Source of the DNA: Planctomycetales bacterium ZRK34 | Lineage (GTDB): Bacteria > Planctomycetota > Phycisphaerae > Phycisphaerales > Zrk34 | Direction of reading: 5' to 3' | Assembly: GCA_014873095.1 (NCBI GenBank) | Contig: CP050848.1 | Location: 3,345,850-3,409,849, forward strand | Length of the DNA stretch: 64,000 bases | In this document: one piece after another, positions 9,233-17,803 of the stretch | How the letters are laid out: the number at the start of each line of letters is the position of its first letter | Numbering within the stretch: the stretch's first letter is position 1 | The notes under the pieces: model-generated | The model's input: only the letters and a program-made list of their open reading frames with translations | What the model was told of the DNA's origin: nothing | Database searches by the model: none | Made by a program: the position numbers and the translations under genes

Positions 9233-10459
9233 TTAACGAGGCGCCTCGGGGTTTTCATTGGCAGTGTCTGCGGTGTCATCGGAATTTGACGCCGGGGCGG
9301 TTGACAATTCAAGCCCGCTGACGATCGCCCGGGCCTCGGCCTGCACCTGCCCGGCGGCGGTCGGCTCGGCGATCAACTCCATCAGAATCATCCGCCGATC
9401 GTCGATCTTCATACCCCAGATCGACTGATAAGGTTCGGCCCCTCGGCCGGATGTGATCAACATTGCACGGGTGGGCCGGCCGGCCAGGTCGACCGCCGCG
9501 CCACTGCCGGGCGTCGGCAATTGGCCACGCAGCTTCCAGTATTGCAGCGTCACCATCGTTTCCACCTGCACGGTGGGGTCGGCTTCGGGCATCCGCTGAA
9601 TCATCTGCATCAGCGCCTCGGGCACTTCGGTTTGGCCGGCATCGTTCACCTGCTGCGCCGAGGCGGCAAGCTGCTCAGCGACAGTCGGCAGGTCGATCAC
9701 GTTCATGCTTGTCAGAAAGTAACGCAGCGATTGCGTCGGCGTCACGATCAGTGCGTGCTGACCAGCCTCACCGGCCGGGCGAAGCGCTGTCAGGCCCGCC
9801 GGCAGACGGAGCGTCAGCGCATCGGCGAGCTGTACCGGCGGGTTCATCGCGGCATAGCGGCGATCGACGACCGAATGAATGATACGATTGGTCAGCAGCG
9901 CGTCGATCGGATCGCCCAGATGAGTCGAACTCAGCGACAGCGCGAAGTAACGTCGGCCGTCAATCGTGATCACCGCCAGCATAAGACTGCGAAACTGTTG
10001 ATCAGTGTCCAGCAGGTCAGCCTGACCCAGCAGGCCGGTCATCGATCCGATGCGCACCGGCCAGGTGCCGCGTAGTTGCGCCATGCCGCGCACCATTTTT
10101 TGCATGACCGCGCCCATCGCGGCGTTCGGCAGCACGGGCCGGGCAAAACGCAGTTCAGCGGCGGTCATTTCCCGCTCGCCGGTCTGACCCGCCGTCGCCG
10201 CATCGCGCTGCTCGAAGCTGACCGTTGACGCGCCGTTGGGTGTGCTGGTGGATGATTCGGTGGTCGGCGCCCAACTGGAGGGGCGTTCAAATTTGAAAAC
10301 ACCGACGGTTTGAGCAACCAATGAAGGCAGCTTCGCCGGCGCCTTGCCGCGGCTGACCCACATGGCCACCGCCGTCGTCGCCGCCAGCAGCAGGCCCATC
10401 AGCACCGCCACCAGCACGCGCCGCCGCCGTTCAGAATGAACTGCGCTCGACAAACCCAT
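9233..10459 (-). CDS. Single-span membrane-anchored hypothetical protein
   Basis: From ATG 10459 the product is 408 residues (a TTG at 10501 would add 14). Near the N-terminus a basic run (ERRRR) precedes one hydrophobic helix (VLVAVLMGLLLAATTAVAMW), so the large remainder is probably outside the membrane. The soluble part is predicted as mixed alpha/beta; no motif is recognised. First gene of a leftward unit with the exported protein at 7876-9192. The C-terminal 20 residues are acidic and low-complexity (NSDDTADTANENPEAPR). Function unknown. Confidence 0.6.
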   Translation of the reverse strand: MGLSSAVHSERRRRVLVAVLMGLLLAATTAVAMWVSRGKAPAKLPSLVAQTVGVFKFERPSSWAPTTESSTSTPNGASTVSFEQRDAATAGQTGEREMTAAELRFARPVLPNAAMGAVMQKMVRGMAQLRGTWPVRIGSMTGLLGQADLLDTDQQFRSLMLAVITIDGRRYFALSLSSTHLGDPIDALLTNRIIHSVVDRRYAAMNPPVQLADALTLRLPAGLTALRPAGEAGQHALIVTPTQSLRYFLTSMNVIDLPTVAEQLAASAQQVNDAGQTEVPEALMQMIQRMPEADPTVQVETMVTLQYWKLRGQLPTPGSGAAVDLAGRPTRAMLITSGRGAEPYQSIWGMKIDDRRMILMELIAEPTAAGQVQAEARAIVSGLELSTAPASNSDDTADTANENPEAPR

Positions 10460-10624
10460 GGCCCGATGATAGACGCCCACTGCAGTTTCTGCGAACCGCA
10501 ACCGGCCCGGAAGACCCGTAATTCTGACTTAAAATGTTGCGTTGAAACACTTTAATGTGACGTTGTCGTCCTGCGGAAAATTCCCGTAATGCCCGCATTT
10601 TCGGACTTAACGTTAAATTCACCA

Positions 10625-10652
10625 TTGACAGAACGACAATTTGGTGTATCTT
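10625..10652 (+). promoter_or_regulatory. Sigma-70-like promoter of the first PEP-CTERM gene
   Basis: TTGACA at 10625-10630 and TATCTT at 10647-10652 with a 16-base spacer. Transcription would start near 10659, giving a leader of about 80 bases before the GTG at 10739. Confidence 0.6.
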
Positions 10653-10738
10653 ATCAGAACATCAGATTGTGGGGACTTTCCCTGCAGGGTGAAAGACGAC
10701 AATGGGCCCAAAGCCCGTGTTTTTCGGGAGCTGGTACA

Positions 10739-11506
10739 GTGAAAACGCTCTGGACGGTGAGAATTGTTACTGCGATGGTCTTTGCGTTGGCGGTTGCGCC
10801 TGCGGCCAAGGCCGTTGTCATGGTTGGTTTCAAACTCGGTTCGGTCGGCACGACGCCGCTGTTCACCTATTCGAACAGCGGAACCGTCGGCGATCTGACG
10901 GATGACACCCTCGTGGCCGCCAATACGGTGGACTTCTCCGTGAGTGTCAACGGCGGAACCGAAACCACCTTTGACGATGCCGAGTTCAACTTCAGCCTTT
11001 CTGAGGCGCCGACGATCCTGGCCAGCGGCAGCGATGTGACGCTGTTCCTGACCGGTTCGTTCACGGTTTCCGATGGTGTGGACGACATCCTCACCGTCAG
11101 CTTCTCAAATGCTGAATTGCACTTTAACGCCACGCAGTTCGGCAACGATTACATGGTCAACACCAACGGCACCGCCGGCGGAAGCATCTTCGCCAACAAC
11201 CTCCTGCCCACCCAGGATGTGGTTTACACCGCGGGCACCAACGCGACCTTCCTCGGTCTGCTCGGCGGGATGGACTTCGGCGGAGCCCAGGAACTCAGCT
11301 TCACCGTCGAAAGCCTCGACGAAGCCGTTCCCTTCATGGACGGTGGCACGGATCTCATCTTCAACGGTGATCCCGAAGGCGTCGGCGAGAACTTCGTTTT
11401 CAGCAGTTCCTTCTCCGGCCAGAGCGAACTGGTTCCTGAACCCGCCGCCCTGGGCATGATCGGCATGGGTCTGCTGGTGATCGTCCGTCGGCGTCGCTCG
11501 GCCTGA
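10739..11506 (+). CDS. PEP-CTERM sorting-domain protein
   Basis: GTG 10739 is chosen because GGGAG lies eight bases before it and a signal peptide follows directly (IVTAMVFALAVAPAAKA). The 255-residue product ends with the classical sorting tail: VPEP, a hydrophobic helix (AALGMIGMGLLVIV) and RRRR. Such proteins are exported, processed by an exosortase and linked to surface or extracellular polymer. The body is beta-rich and Asp/Thr/Ser-rich. It is a tandem paralogue of the protein at 11946-12689: both open with PLFTYS and have a DFDDA-like segment followed by alternating hydrophobic strands. A perfect-stem terminator follows, so it is probably monocistronic. Confidence 0.85.
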   Translation: MKTLWTVRIVTAMVFALAVAPAAKAVVMVGFKLGSVGTTPLFTYSNSGTVGDLTDDTLVAANTVDFSVSVNGGTETTFDDAEFNFSLSEAPTILASGSDVTLFLTGSFTVSDGVDDILTVSFSNAELHFNATQFGNDYMVNTNGTAGGSIFANNLLPTQDVVYTAGTNATFLGLLGGMDFGGAQELSFTVESLDEAVPFMDGGTDLIFNGDPEGVGENFVFSSSFSGQSELVPEPAALGMIGMGLLVIVRRRRSA

Positions 11507-11534
11507 TCCCCGACATATCACACAACGATTTTCC

Positions 11535-11562
11535 AAAGGCGGCTCCTTGAGCCGCCTTTTTT
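11535..11562 (+). terminator. Rho-independent terminator
   Basis: An 11-base perfect stem (AAAGGCGGCTC at 11535-11545 with its complement at 11549-11559) around a three-base loop, followed by T's. It lies 29 bases after the stop of the first PEP-CTERM gene. Confidence 0.9.
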
Positions 11563-11945
11563 ATTGACCGAAGTTGTCAGGGAGCAAAATGTCGCGCCCC
11601 GCGGCCGCAGCCACCCCCGGCCCCTGTTCCGATGACGCAGAACCTCTATGACCGGTGGCTGCGCCTGAATTTACGTTCGGAAAAGCCGTCCGGCCCCCGA
11701 TTACCGGACATGGCCCGGAGCACCCTTGCGGGCGTTGTAATAATGCCCTGAATTGTGTAATTCATACCCGTATTTTCCCATAGGGGCGGGCTGACTGAAT
11801 CCGTGCGAAAAAACGGTTAATTGGCCGGTTCTTGCTTGACATTTTGGGCGTAATGATTAATCTAATTTATCGGTGGTAAATGCTGGGAGACGGGTAGCAC
11901 TAGCCAAGGAATCATGATCACAAGGTATTCTTGAGGGGATCTCAA
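11563..11945 (+). promoter_or_regulatory. Non-coding gap with promoter of the second PEP-CTERM gene
   Basis: No coding frame of interest in these 383 bases. A promoter is visible near the end: TTGACA at 11836-11841, 16 bases, then TAATCT at 11858-11863. The inferred leader is about 75 bases and ends with GAGGGG at 11933-11938, seven bases before the ATG. The part before 11800 shows nothing that I can name. Confidence 0.55.
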
Positions 11946-12689
11946 ATGTTGACTCGCTCGCGTCTTTACTTAACGGCGGCTGTCGTCGGACTCATGATGG
12001 CAGCATCTGCAAACGCAGTGACTGTTGCTTTCAGCTTCCAGACCAACAGTGTGGCCGATCAGCCGCTGTTCACCTACAGCACCAACGGTGTTGCCGATGA
12101 CACGGTCGCTGTCACTTCCGGAACCACCAGCGTCGACCTGACCGCTGAGATTCTCGGCGGCAGTTCAATTGATTTCGACGATGCGAAGTTCACGCTTGAA
12201 GCCACCGTCACCAGCATCGAATTCAATTCGGCGGTCGGTCGCTTCACGTTCAACCTCGCCGGCACCTTCGCCTTCACCACCAGCAGCGATGAACTGATTG
12301 TCGGTGGCAGCATCGGCGACGCCAGCCTCAACGTCCGCGGATTCGACATCGGTATGGACACATATCAGATCGTCGCCGGTGAAAGCATGCTCAGCTTCAC
12401 CACCCTCGGCGACATCTACACGAGCCAGGGCGCCGCGCTGGTTCCGCTCATCGGCGCTCAGGACCTCGATGGCTCGCAGACGCTGAACTTCACCGTGCTC
12501 GGCATTGACAGTGTCACGGGCGGCGCCATTCAAGTTCAGGAATCCGTAGCCGGCCAGGTGTACGAAGTCCTTGACGACTTCAACTTCAACAGCTCCTTCT
12601 CGGGTGTCAGCGATCTGGTCCCCGAACCGGCCTCCGTCGGCCTCGGCCTCATGGGCGTGATGCTCCTGGTCCGCCGCAAGAAGGCCTGA
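11946..12689 (+). CDS. PEP-CTERM sorting-domain protein (tandem paralogue)
   Basis: ATG 11946 has GAGGGG seven bases upstream and opens a signal peptide (LYLTAAVVGLMMAASANA). The 247-residue product ends with VPEP, a hydrophobic helix (ASVGLGLMGVMLLV) and RRKK, the exosortase-recognised tail. Its body parallels the preceding PEP-CTERM protein (PLFTYSTNG, IDFDDAKFTLEA), pointing to a local duplication; the pair now has separate promoters and terminators. Surface localisation follows from the family; the ligand or structural role is unknown. Confidence 0.85.
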   Translation: MLTRSRLYLTAAVVGLMMAASANAVTVAFSFQTNSVADQPLFTYSTNGVADDTVAVTSGTTSVDLTAEILGGSSIDFDDAKFTLEATVTSIEFNSAVGRFTFNLAGTFAFTTSSDELIVGGSIGDASLNVRGFDIGMDTYQIVAGESMLSFTTLGDIYTSQGAALVPLIGAQDLDGSQTLNFTVLGIDSVTGGAIQVQESVAGQVYEVLDDFNFNSSFSGVSDLVPEPASVGLGLMGVMLLVRRKKA

Positions 12690-12717
12690 TCGCCTGGTCA
12701 AAACCACTGCTCATCAC

Positions 12718-12747
12718 AAACCCTCGCCTCGCGGCGAGGGTTTTTTT
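12718..12747 (+). terminator. Rho-independent terminator
   Basis: An 11-base stem (AAACCCTCGCC at 12718-12728, complement at 12733-12743) with a four-base loop and a T-run. It follows the second PEP-CTERM gene by 28 bases. Confidence 0.9.
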
Positions 12748-12758
12748 CATACTGATGC

Positions 12759-12914
12759 CAATCGCAGAAAATACTCGGGCCTTCGTGTAAAGCCCGAACG
12801 CGGCATTGTGGCACAGCCGCCCCCGGCTGTGCTGTAGTCGTCGCCCACACAGCCGAACGCGGCTGTGCCACAGGTTTGCAGTCGATCACCTTCTGACGCC
12901 CGAATCTTTTCCGG
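12759..12914. repeat. About 155-bp dispersed repeat, copy 1
   Basis: Matches the reverse complement of 43971-44124 over its whole length with scattered mismatches. Each copy contains a strong internal inverted repeat built from TGTGGCACAGCCG and its complement, so each can fold into a long hairpin. Both copies sit in tail-to-tail intergenic gaps. Confidence 0.85.
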
Positions 12915-12944
12915 GTTGGGTATGAGATATTCCGGAAAGGGCGA

Positions 12945-13298
12945 TTATTCGTCGAACATCGCCTCGACCTGCTGCACCGCATCGTTGGCGTCGTCGATCA
13001 GTTCGGTGAGCTTGGCCGGCAGCCCTTCGTCTTTGAACAGCGTGTGCAGGTTGCGGGTATGACGCTGGATCAGCACGCGGGCCCGGTCCAGTCCGAGGGC
13101 CCGCTCGTCGGGTTCCAGCAATTCCGCCTCGCCCAGGGCCATCGTCACAGCCTGCAGCCCGATGATGTCCGGCACCGACGCTCGAAGCGCCCGGCCCATC
13201 GCATCATCCGGCAACGCCAGCGCCGAACGGGCGAACTGGACCCAGCGGCCCAGCAGGACCGCCCATGTCAGTTTGTGTGCGTCGAAGTCTTTGGTCAT
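12945..13298 (-). CDS. Hypothetical 117-residue helical protein
   Basis: From ATG 13298, preceded by a G-run (GGGGGGAC), the product is soluble and rich in helix-forming, acidic residues (GEAELLEPDERALGLDRARV and DDANDAVQQVEAMFDE). There is no signal peptide, membrane span or recognisable motif. It diverges from the membrane-protein gene at 13395 and converges on the dispersed repeat. It may be lineage-specific; function unknown. Confidence 0.55.
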   Translation of the reverse strand: MTKDFDAHKLTWAVLLGRWVQFARSALALPDDAMGRALRASVPDIIGLQAVTMALGEAELLEPDERALGLDRARVLIQRHTRNLHTLFKDEGLPAKLTELIDDANDAVQQVEAMFDE

Positions 13299-13394
13299 GT
13301 CCCCCCATTCTAATCATGTGGCTCCCCGGTTGTCGGCCCCGCAGGATCGGCTACGATAGACAACTTGAAGTGGTCTAGCCACAGGAAACCGGCC

Positions 13395-14819
13395 ATGAGC
13401 ACCAATCCGCATCGCATCACGCTCGGACGCATCGACTACGGAGCGACCTTCCGTTTCACGCGGCTGTTCGACTGCTTTCGCATGGCGATCGCGCCGTCGC
13501 GGTTGATGCTGGCGTTGATGTTGATCGCGTGTCTGTTCATCGCGGGCCTGCTGATGAATCAGCTCTGGGGGCCGCGCGTGCTGATCGATCCGAATCAGCC
13601 GATGTTCGAATTCAGTCGATTCGTGAATCAGCCGACCGAGACCTTCCTCGGGTGGCGCGACGACATGATCGACAACGTCCAGCCCGAACGCCGCCAGGGC
13701 ATCTTCACAGCCGTGTTCGAAACCAAGCTGACGCTGTTTGAGCACCTGGTGCGTGCGGCGGTGAATCTGCGCTTCGGCTTCGACCAACTCGCCCCCGGCA
13801 CGCCGCCGGCGACAGACACCGTCCTCGGCACGCTGCGGCTGCTGTTCATGCTGCCGTTGTGGCTATGGCACGCGCACACGTCGTTCTTCGTCGTGTACAT
13901 GATGTTGTTTCTACTGGGGTGGTCGTTGTTCGGCGGGGCGATCAGTCGCTCGGCGATCGTCGAAGCTTCCGGCGCCTCGACGCCCGGCGCGACCGAGTCG
14001 TTTGTCTATGCGTGGCATCGCTGGCTGTGGTACATCCTCGCGCCGCTGCTGCCGCTGTTGATCATTGCAGTGCTCGGCGGACTGCTGGCGCTCGGCGGCG
14101 TCGTGTTCAACGTCTGGGTGCTCGACATTCTCGGCGGGTTGTTTTTCGCGATCGCGCTGGCGGTCGGCTTCATCATGGCGCTGCTGTTGATCGGATGGAT
14201 CGGCGGCGTGCACCTGATGTATCCCGCGCTGTCGGCGGAAGACTCCGACGCCTTCGATGCGATGAGCCGCGGGTACAGCTACGTGCTGGCGCGACCGTGG
14301 CGGCTGATTCTGTACACGTTCGTTTCGCTGATTTACGGGGCCGTGACGTACCTGTTCGTGGGCGTGTTCATCTTCGTGACGATCTACCTGACGCACTGGT
14401 CGATCGGCCTGCTGGTCGCCGGCACATTCGAAGACGCTACCACGTATTTCAACGCATTATTTCCGACGCCGCAGTTCGGTGATCTGACACGCTACCGGCC
14501 GGATTATGAACACCTCAACTGGTCGGGTTCAGCCGCCGCGACGTTGATCATGTGCTGGGTGTTTGTGCTGATCGGCGTGGTCGGCGCATACGCTCTGAAC
14601 TTCTACCTCTGCAGCTACAGCGTGATCTACCTGCTGCTGCGTCGATACACCGACGGCACCGATCCCGCGGAGATCGCCGATCCGGACGCGCCCCGCTCCC
14701 CGGCCGACAAAATCGAACCGGCCCCCGGTCACCCCGCCCCCGCGGCGGCGACGGTCTCCGAGTCCGCATCAACTACTGTCACTCCACCCCCCGCACCGGA
14801 TATTCCCGATGAGCAATGA
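13395..14819 (+). CDS. Multi-span membrane protein of unknown function
   Basis: ATG 13395 has AGGA eight bases upstream. The 474-residue product has about six hydrophobic helices: around residues 37-56 (LMLALMLIACLFIAGLLM), 150-178 (FFVVYMMLFLLGWSLFGG), 210-235, 240-270 (LDILGGLFFAIALAVGFIM), 310-340 and 385-415. Between the first two lies a roughly 90-residue loop. The C-terminal 60 residues are Pro/Ala-rich and disordered (APGHPAPAAATV). It resembles many planctomycete 'hypothetical integral membrane' proteins; no transporter motif is seen. Its stop overlaps the ATG of ilvN by 11 bases, so the two are probably co-translated, without an obvious functional link. Confidence 0.65.
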   Translation: MSTNPHRITLGRIDYGATFRFTRLFDCFRMAIAPSRLMLALMLIACLFIAGLLMNQLWGPRVLIDPNQPMFEFSRFVNQPTETFLGWRDDMIDNVQPERRQGIFTAVFETKLTLFEHLVRAAVNLRFGFDQLAPGTPPATDTVLGTLRLLFMLPLWLWHAHTSFFVVYMMLFLLGWSLFGGAISRSAIVEASGASTPGATESFVYAWHRWLWYILAPLLPLLIIAVLGGLLALGGVVFNVWVLDILGGLFFAIALAVGFIMALLLIGWIGGVHLMYPALSAEDSDAFDAMSRGYSYVLARPWRLILYTFVSLIYGAVTYLFVGVFIFVTIYLTHWSIGLLVAGTFEDATTYFNALFPTPQFGDLTRYRPDYEHLNWSGSAAATLIMCWVFVLIGVVGAYALNFYLCSYSVIYLLLRRYTDGTDPAEIADPDAPRSPADKIEPAPGHPAPAAATVSESASTTVTPPPAPDIPDEQ

Positions 14820-15426
14820 AGAAACTTCTGGACCGATTCTCAAGCACGTGATCGCCGCCCTCGTGGCCAACGAGCCGGGCGTGCTTTCCAACGTCGCCGG
14901 CATGTTCGCGGCGCGCGGCTTCAACATCGACTCGCTCGTGGTCGGCCGCACGGAAAACCCCGAACTGTCGCGCATGACCATCGTCGTTTCCGGCACGATG
15001 GACACCCTCGACCAGGTCCGCAAGCAGTTGCTCCGACTGGTGCAGGTCGTCAAGGTCGTCGACTACGTCGGCACCGACTACGTCGAGCGCGATCTGATGC
15101 TCGTGCGTGTTTCCGCTGAGCCCGGCAAGCGTCGCGAGGTCATCGAGCTGTCGGACATGTTCCGCGCCCGCATCGTCGACGTCGGCCGCGAAGAGCTGAT
15201 GATCGAGCTGTCCGGCAAGGAAGAGAAGCTCGAAGCGTTTGTCGACCTGCTGCAACCCTACGGCATCATCGAACTGGCACGCACGGGTCTGATCGCCATG
15301 CCGCGCAGCGAGAAAGTCGAAGGCAAAACCCCCGTCCGCCGCGCCACGACCGCCGGCGCCGGCATCAGCGGTCCCTCGACCACAGCCAAGTCTGATGTCG
15401 ACCTCAAAGACCTGCCGCCCGGTTGA
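14809..15426 (+). CDS. ilvN: Acetolactate synthase small (regulatory) subunit
   Basis: 205 residues. It binds the catalytic IlvB subunit in the cytoplasm and gives feedback control by branched-chain amino acids at the first step of valine, leucine and isoleucine synthesis. The N-terminal ACT domain (residues 10-85) is clear: VIAALVANEPGVLSNVAGMF and RGFNIDSLVVG, then SRMTIVV. The second half (RDLMLVRVSAEPGKRREV, ELSGKEEKLEAF, ELARTGLIAM) matches the C-terminal domain of the IlvH/IlvN family. A tail of about 35 residues follows. The ATG overlaps the previous stop. No ilvB or ilvC is in the window, so the subunit gene is unlinked here. Confidence 0.92.
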   Translation: MSNEETSGPILKHVIAALVANEPGVLSNVAGMFAARGFNIDSLVVGRTENPELSRMTIVVSGTMDTLDQVRKQLLRLVQVVKVVDYVGTDYVERDLMLVRVSAEPGKRREVIELSDMFRARIVDVGREELMIELSGKEEKLEAFVDLLQPYGIIELARTGLIAMPRSEKVEGKTPVRRATTAGAGISGPSTTAKSDVDLKDLPPG

Positions 15427-15436
15427 TCAAACGCAG

Positions 15437-15460
15437 AACTGGGAACGCGGATCTTGGAAC
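15437..15460 (+). repeat. GGAAC-rich repeat before the four-helix-bundle gene
   Basis: The stretch AACTGGGAACGCGG and following TTGGAAC lies just upstream of the gene at 15478. The region after that gene, 15860-15890, holds the same GGAAC-based unit in inverted orientation, so the gene is bracketed by imperfect inverted repeats. Confidence 0.6.
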
Positions 15461-15477
15461 TGGTCGGAGCTGCAGGC

Positions 15478-15843
15478 ATGGAAGCTGATTCTTCGCGTGA
15501 TTTAATCAAGCGAACCCGAGCTTTTGGTGTCCGTGTTTCCAAGCTCGTGGATGCGATGCCTTCATGTCGGTCGGCCGAGGTTGTCTCGACACAGTTGTCA
15601 CGGTCGGCTTTTTCGGTGGGCGCCAACTACCGGGCGGCCAAACGAGGACGATCGCGAGCCGAGTTCATCGCAAAGTTGGGTATTGTCGAGGAAGAAGCCG
15701 ATGAATGTGGACATTGGCTGCAAGTGATTGTCGATTTGAAACTGATGCCGAAAACCCGGATTGAGTCCCTGGCTCGTGAAGCCGATGAACTGTTAGCTAT
15801 TGTTGTCGCGTCGATCAAGACCGCGCGAGGAAATAATCAATGA
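15478..15843 (+). CDS. Four-helix-bundle protein (S23/intervening-sequence-protein family)
   Basis: ATG 15478 has GGAG eight bases upstream (a TTG at 15454 would add eight residues). The 121-residue product matches the four-helix-bundle family related to proteins encoded in 23S rRNA intervening sequences and to the Avd factor of diversity-generating retroelements. The hallmarks are LSRSAFSVGANYRAAKRGRS in helix 2, FIAKLGIVEEEADECGHWL in helix 3 and a final helix with EADELLAIVVASIKTAR. Members are small, basic-surfaced, oligomeric and often free-standing. There is no rRNA or reverse transcriptase here. GGAAC-rich inverted repeats flank the gene, which suggests that it moves or once moved as a unit. 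Confidence 0.85.
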   Translation: MEADSSRDLIKRTRAFGVRVSKLVDAMPSCRSAEVVSTQLSRSAFSVGANYRAAKRGRSRAEFIAKLGIVEEEADECGHWLQVIVDLKLMPKTRIESLAREADELLAIVVASIKTARGNNQ

Positions 15844-15859
15844 CGCCTGCGGTCGGAGC

Positions 15860-15890
15860 GTTCCACGTTCCGAGTTCCGCGTTCCGAGTT
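15860..15890 (+). repeat. GGAAC-rich repeat (inverted) after the four-helix-bundle gene
   Basis: GTTCCACGTTCCGAGTTCC and a further CGTTCCGAG repeat the complement of the unit at 15437-15460. It ends eight bases before the glycosyltransferase start codon and may carry that gene's leader. Confidence 0.6.
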
Positions 15891-15897
15891 TGAACAC

Positions 15898-17667
15898 ATG
15901 AAATACACACTGGCACACGTCACGCACGAAGCTGTTGAAAAGATCGGCGGCATCGGCACCGTTCTCGAAGGACTCATCACCTCGCCGTTCTACCAGAAGG
16001 CGGTGGGGCGGTCGATTCTCGTGGGGCCCTGCTCGGTCCACATGGAGGTCGATCCGCAGTTGCGCCTCGGTAAGCACGGCAAGGTGCTTTACTCCAGCGT
16101 CGACAACATCGACGAGGTCGATCTCGGCGTGAAGCTTCACCCGATCGAGTGGGCCTTCGACGTGCAGATCATCTACGGCACGCGCACCTACGAAATCCCC
16201 GGCGACAAGCGCACCGGTGAATCCGAGGTGATGCTCATCGACGTGTTCAAGACGAACAAGGATCGCCTGGCCCGCTTCAAGTATCGCCTCAACGAGACGT
16301 TCGGCATCAACGGCATGGACTACGAGAACGACTGGGGCTTCGAGGAGTACACCCGCCTCGCCGAGCCGGCCTTTTACGGGCTGACCGCGCTGCTGCGCGA
16401 TGAGGATCTGCCCTGCGTGCTGTTCTCACACGAGTACATGGGGCTGCCGACGGCGTTCAAGGCGATTCTCGACGGACCCAAGCAGTTCCGCACGCTCTTC
16501 CACGCCCATGAGTGCTCCACCGCGCGCCATATCGTCGAACATCACTCCGGTCACGACACGATGTTCTACAACACGATGCGTGCCGCCCGGGAGCAGAAGA
16601 AATACGTCGAAGACGTGTTCGGCCCGATGTCGGGCAATGCCCGCCACGCGCTGATCAGCCGCGCCCACCTGTGCGACGGCATCATCGCTGTCGGCGACGA
16701 CACCGCCCGCGAGATTCACTTCTTGGATCGCCGCTTCGATCATCACGAGATCGACCTGGTCTACAACGGCGTGCCGACGATGGATGTGTCGCCTTCGCGC
16801 AAGAAGCGCTGCCGCAAGATGCTGATCGACTATGCCGAGAAGCTGATCGGGTATCAGCCGGATGTGCTGATGACGCACGTGATGCGGCCGGTGACTTCCA
16901 AGGGCGTGTGGCGCGACTTCAGCACCTGCCACGAACTATCTAAGCGTTTCGAGAAGACCGGGCAGAAGGGCGTTTTGTTCATTCTGACCAGCTCGGGCGG
17001 CGTGCGCCGGCCGCAGGACATCCGCGCGATGGAGAAAGAGTACGGCTGGCCGCGGAATCACCGCGAGGGCTTCCCCGACTGCGTGCAGCAGGAAGTCGAT
17101 TACAACAACATGGCCGTCGAATTCAACAAGACGCATGAAAACATTCAGGTCGTGCTGGTCAACCAGTTCGGCTGGGACGCCGAGGCGATCGGCGAGCGTC
17201 TGCCCAAGGGGATGCACATCGGCGACTTCCGCACGGCGACCGATGTCGAGTTCGGCATGGCGACCTACGAGCCGTTCGGGATCAGCCCGCTGGAGCCGCT
17301 GTGCGCCGGGGCGGTGTGCGTGATTTCCAATGTGTGCGGATGCGCCGGCTTCGTGCGTGAGGTCGCCGAGGGCAAGAAGACCCCGAACGTGATCATCGCT
17401 GATTACACCGTGCTCGAAGAGCCGTCGGACGAGATCGAAGAACTGCTTTCGATCGGTCAGCCCGAGCGTGACGAGATCGAGGCCAAGGTGGCCGTCGAGG
17501 TGGCGAATCAGCTCATGAAGTTGATTCCGACCAACGACGAGCAGCGTAAGAAGATGCTGGACTCCGGCAGCAAGCTGGCCGCGAAGATGGGCTGGGACCG
17601 GGTGTTCAAGGATCACCTGGAGCCGATGCTCAAGCGCGTGGTCAGCAGCCCGCACTCGGGGACGTGA
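15898..17667 (+). CDS. Starch/glycogen-synthase-like glycosyltransferase
   Basis: 589 residues of GT-B fold. The N-terminal KIGGIGTV loop matches the sugar-nucleotide binding K-x-G-G motif of glycogen and starch synthases. HEYMGLPTAFKAI and HAHECSTARHIVEHH recall the acceptor-side His motifs of eukaryote-type glycogen synthases. In the C-terminal domain EPFGISPLEPL carries the retaining E-x7-E pair. A nucleoside-diphosphoglucose-using alpha-glucan synthase is likely, but family GT3, GT4 or GT5 cannot be fixed by eye. It is longer than bacterial GlgA (about 480). No glg genes are adjacent. ATG 15898 has no obvious Shine-Dalgarno. Confidence 0.75.
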   Translation: MKYTLAHVTHEAVEKIGGIGTVLEGLITSPFYQKAVGRSILVGPCSVHMEVDPQLRLGKHGKVLYSSVDNIDEVDLGVKLHPIEWAFDVQIIYGTRTYEIPGDKRTGESEVMLIDVFKTNKDRLARFKYRLNETFGINGMDYENDWGFEEYTRLAEPAFYGLTALLRDEDLPCVLFSHEYMGLPTAFKAILDGPKQFRTLFHAHECSTARHIVEHHSGHDTMFYNTMRAAREQKKYVEDVFGPMSGNARHALISRAHLCDGIIAVGDDTAREIHFLDRRFDHHEIDLVYNGVPTMDVSPSRKKRCRKMLIDYAEKLIGYQPDVLMTHVMRPVTSKGVWRDFSTCHELSKRFEKTGQKGVLFILTSSGGVRRPQDIRAMEKEYGWPRNHREGFPDCVQQEVDYNNMAVEFNKTHENIQVVLVNQFGWDAEAIGERLPKGMHIGDFRTATDVEFGMATYEPFGISPLEPLCAGAVCVISNVCGCAGFVREVAEGKKTPNVIIADYTVLEEPSDEIEELLSIGQPERDEIEAKVAVEVANQLMKLIPTNDEQRKKMLDSGSKLAAKMGWDRVFKDHLEPMLKRVVSSPHSGT

Positions 17668-17683
17668 GTTTTACTGTGGTGAA

Positions 17684-17711
17684 GACCGGGGCCGCGTAGC
17701 GGCCCGGCTAT
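17684..17711. repeat. Short palindromic repeat (AGCCGGGCCGCTACGCGGCC family)
   Basis: The core GGCCGCGTAGCGGCCCGGCTA recurs, with small changes and in both orientations, at 33850-33912, 37109-37134 and 45164-45193. All four lie between genes. Each can fold into a GC-rich hairpin. Confidence 0.75.
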
Positions 17712-17743
17712 TGAAAACATCAGTGCGAATCGATCATCGCATG

Positions 17744-17776
17744 AAAGAAGCCCACGGCGTGACGCCGTGGGCTTCT
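17744..17776. terminator. Perfect 15-bp hairpin between convergent genes
   Basis: AAGAAGCCCACGGCG at 17744-17758 pairs with 17762-17776 around a three-base loop. It lies between the glycosyltransferase and the autotransporter gene and can serve both strands, though the U-tract is poor in either direction. Confidence 0.75.
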
Positions 17777-17803
17777 TGGTTGGTGGGGTTGGCTGCTGCC
17801 GGG

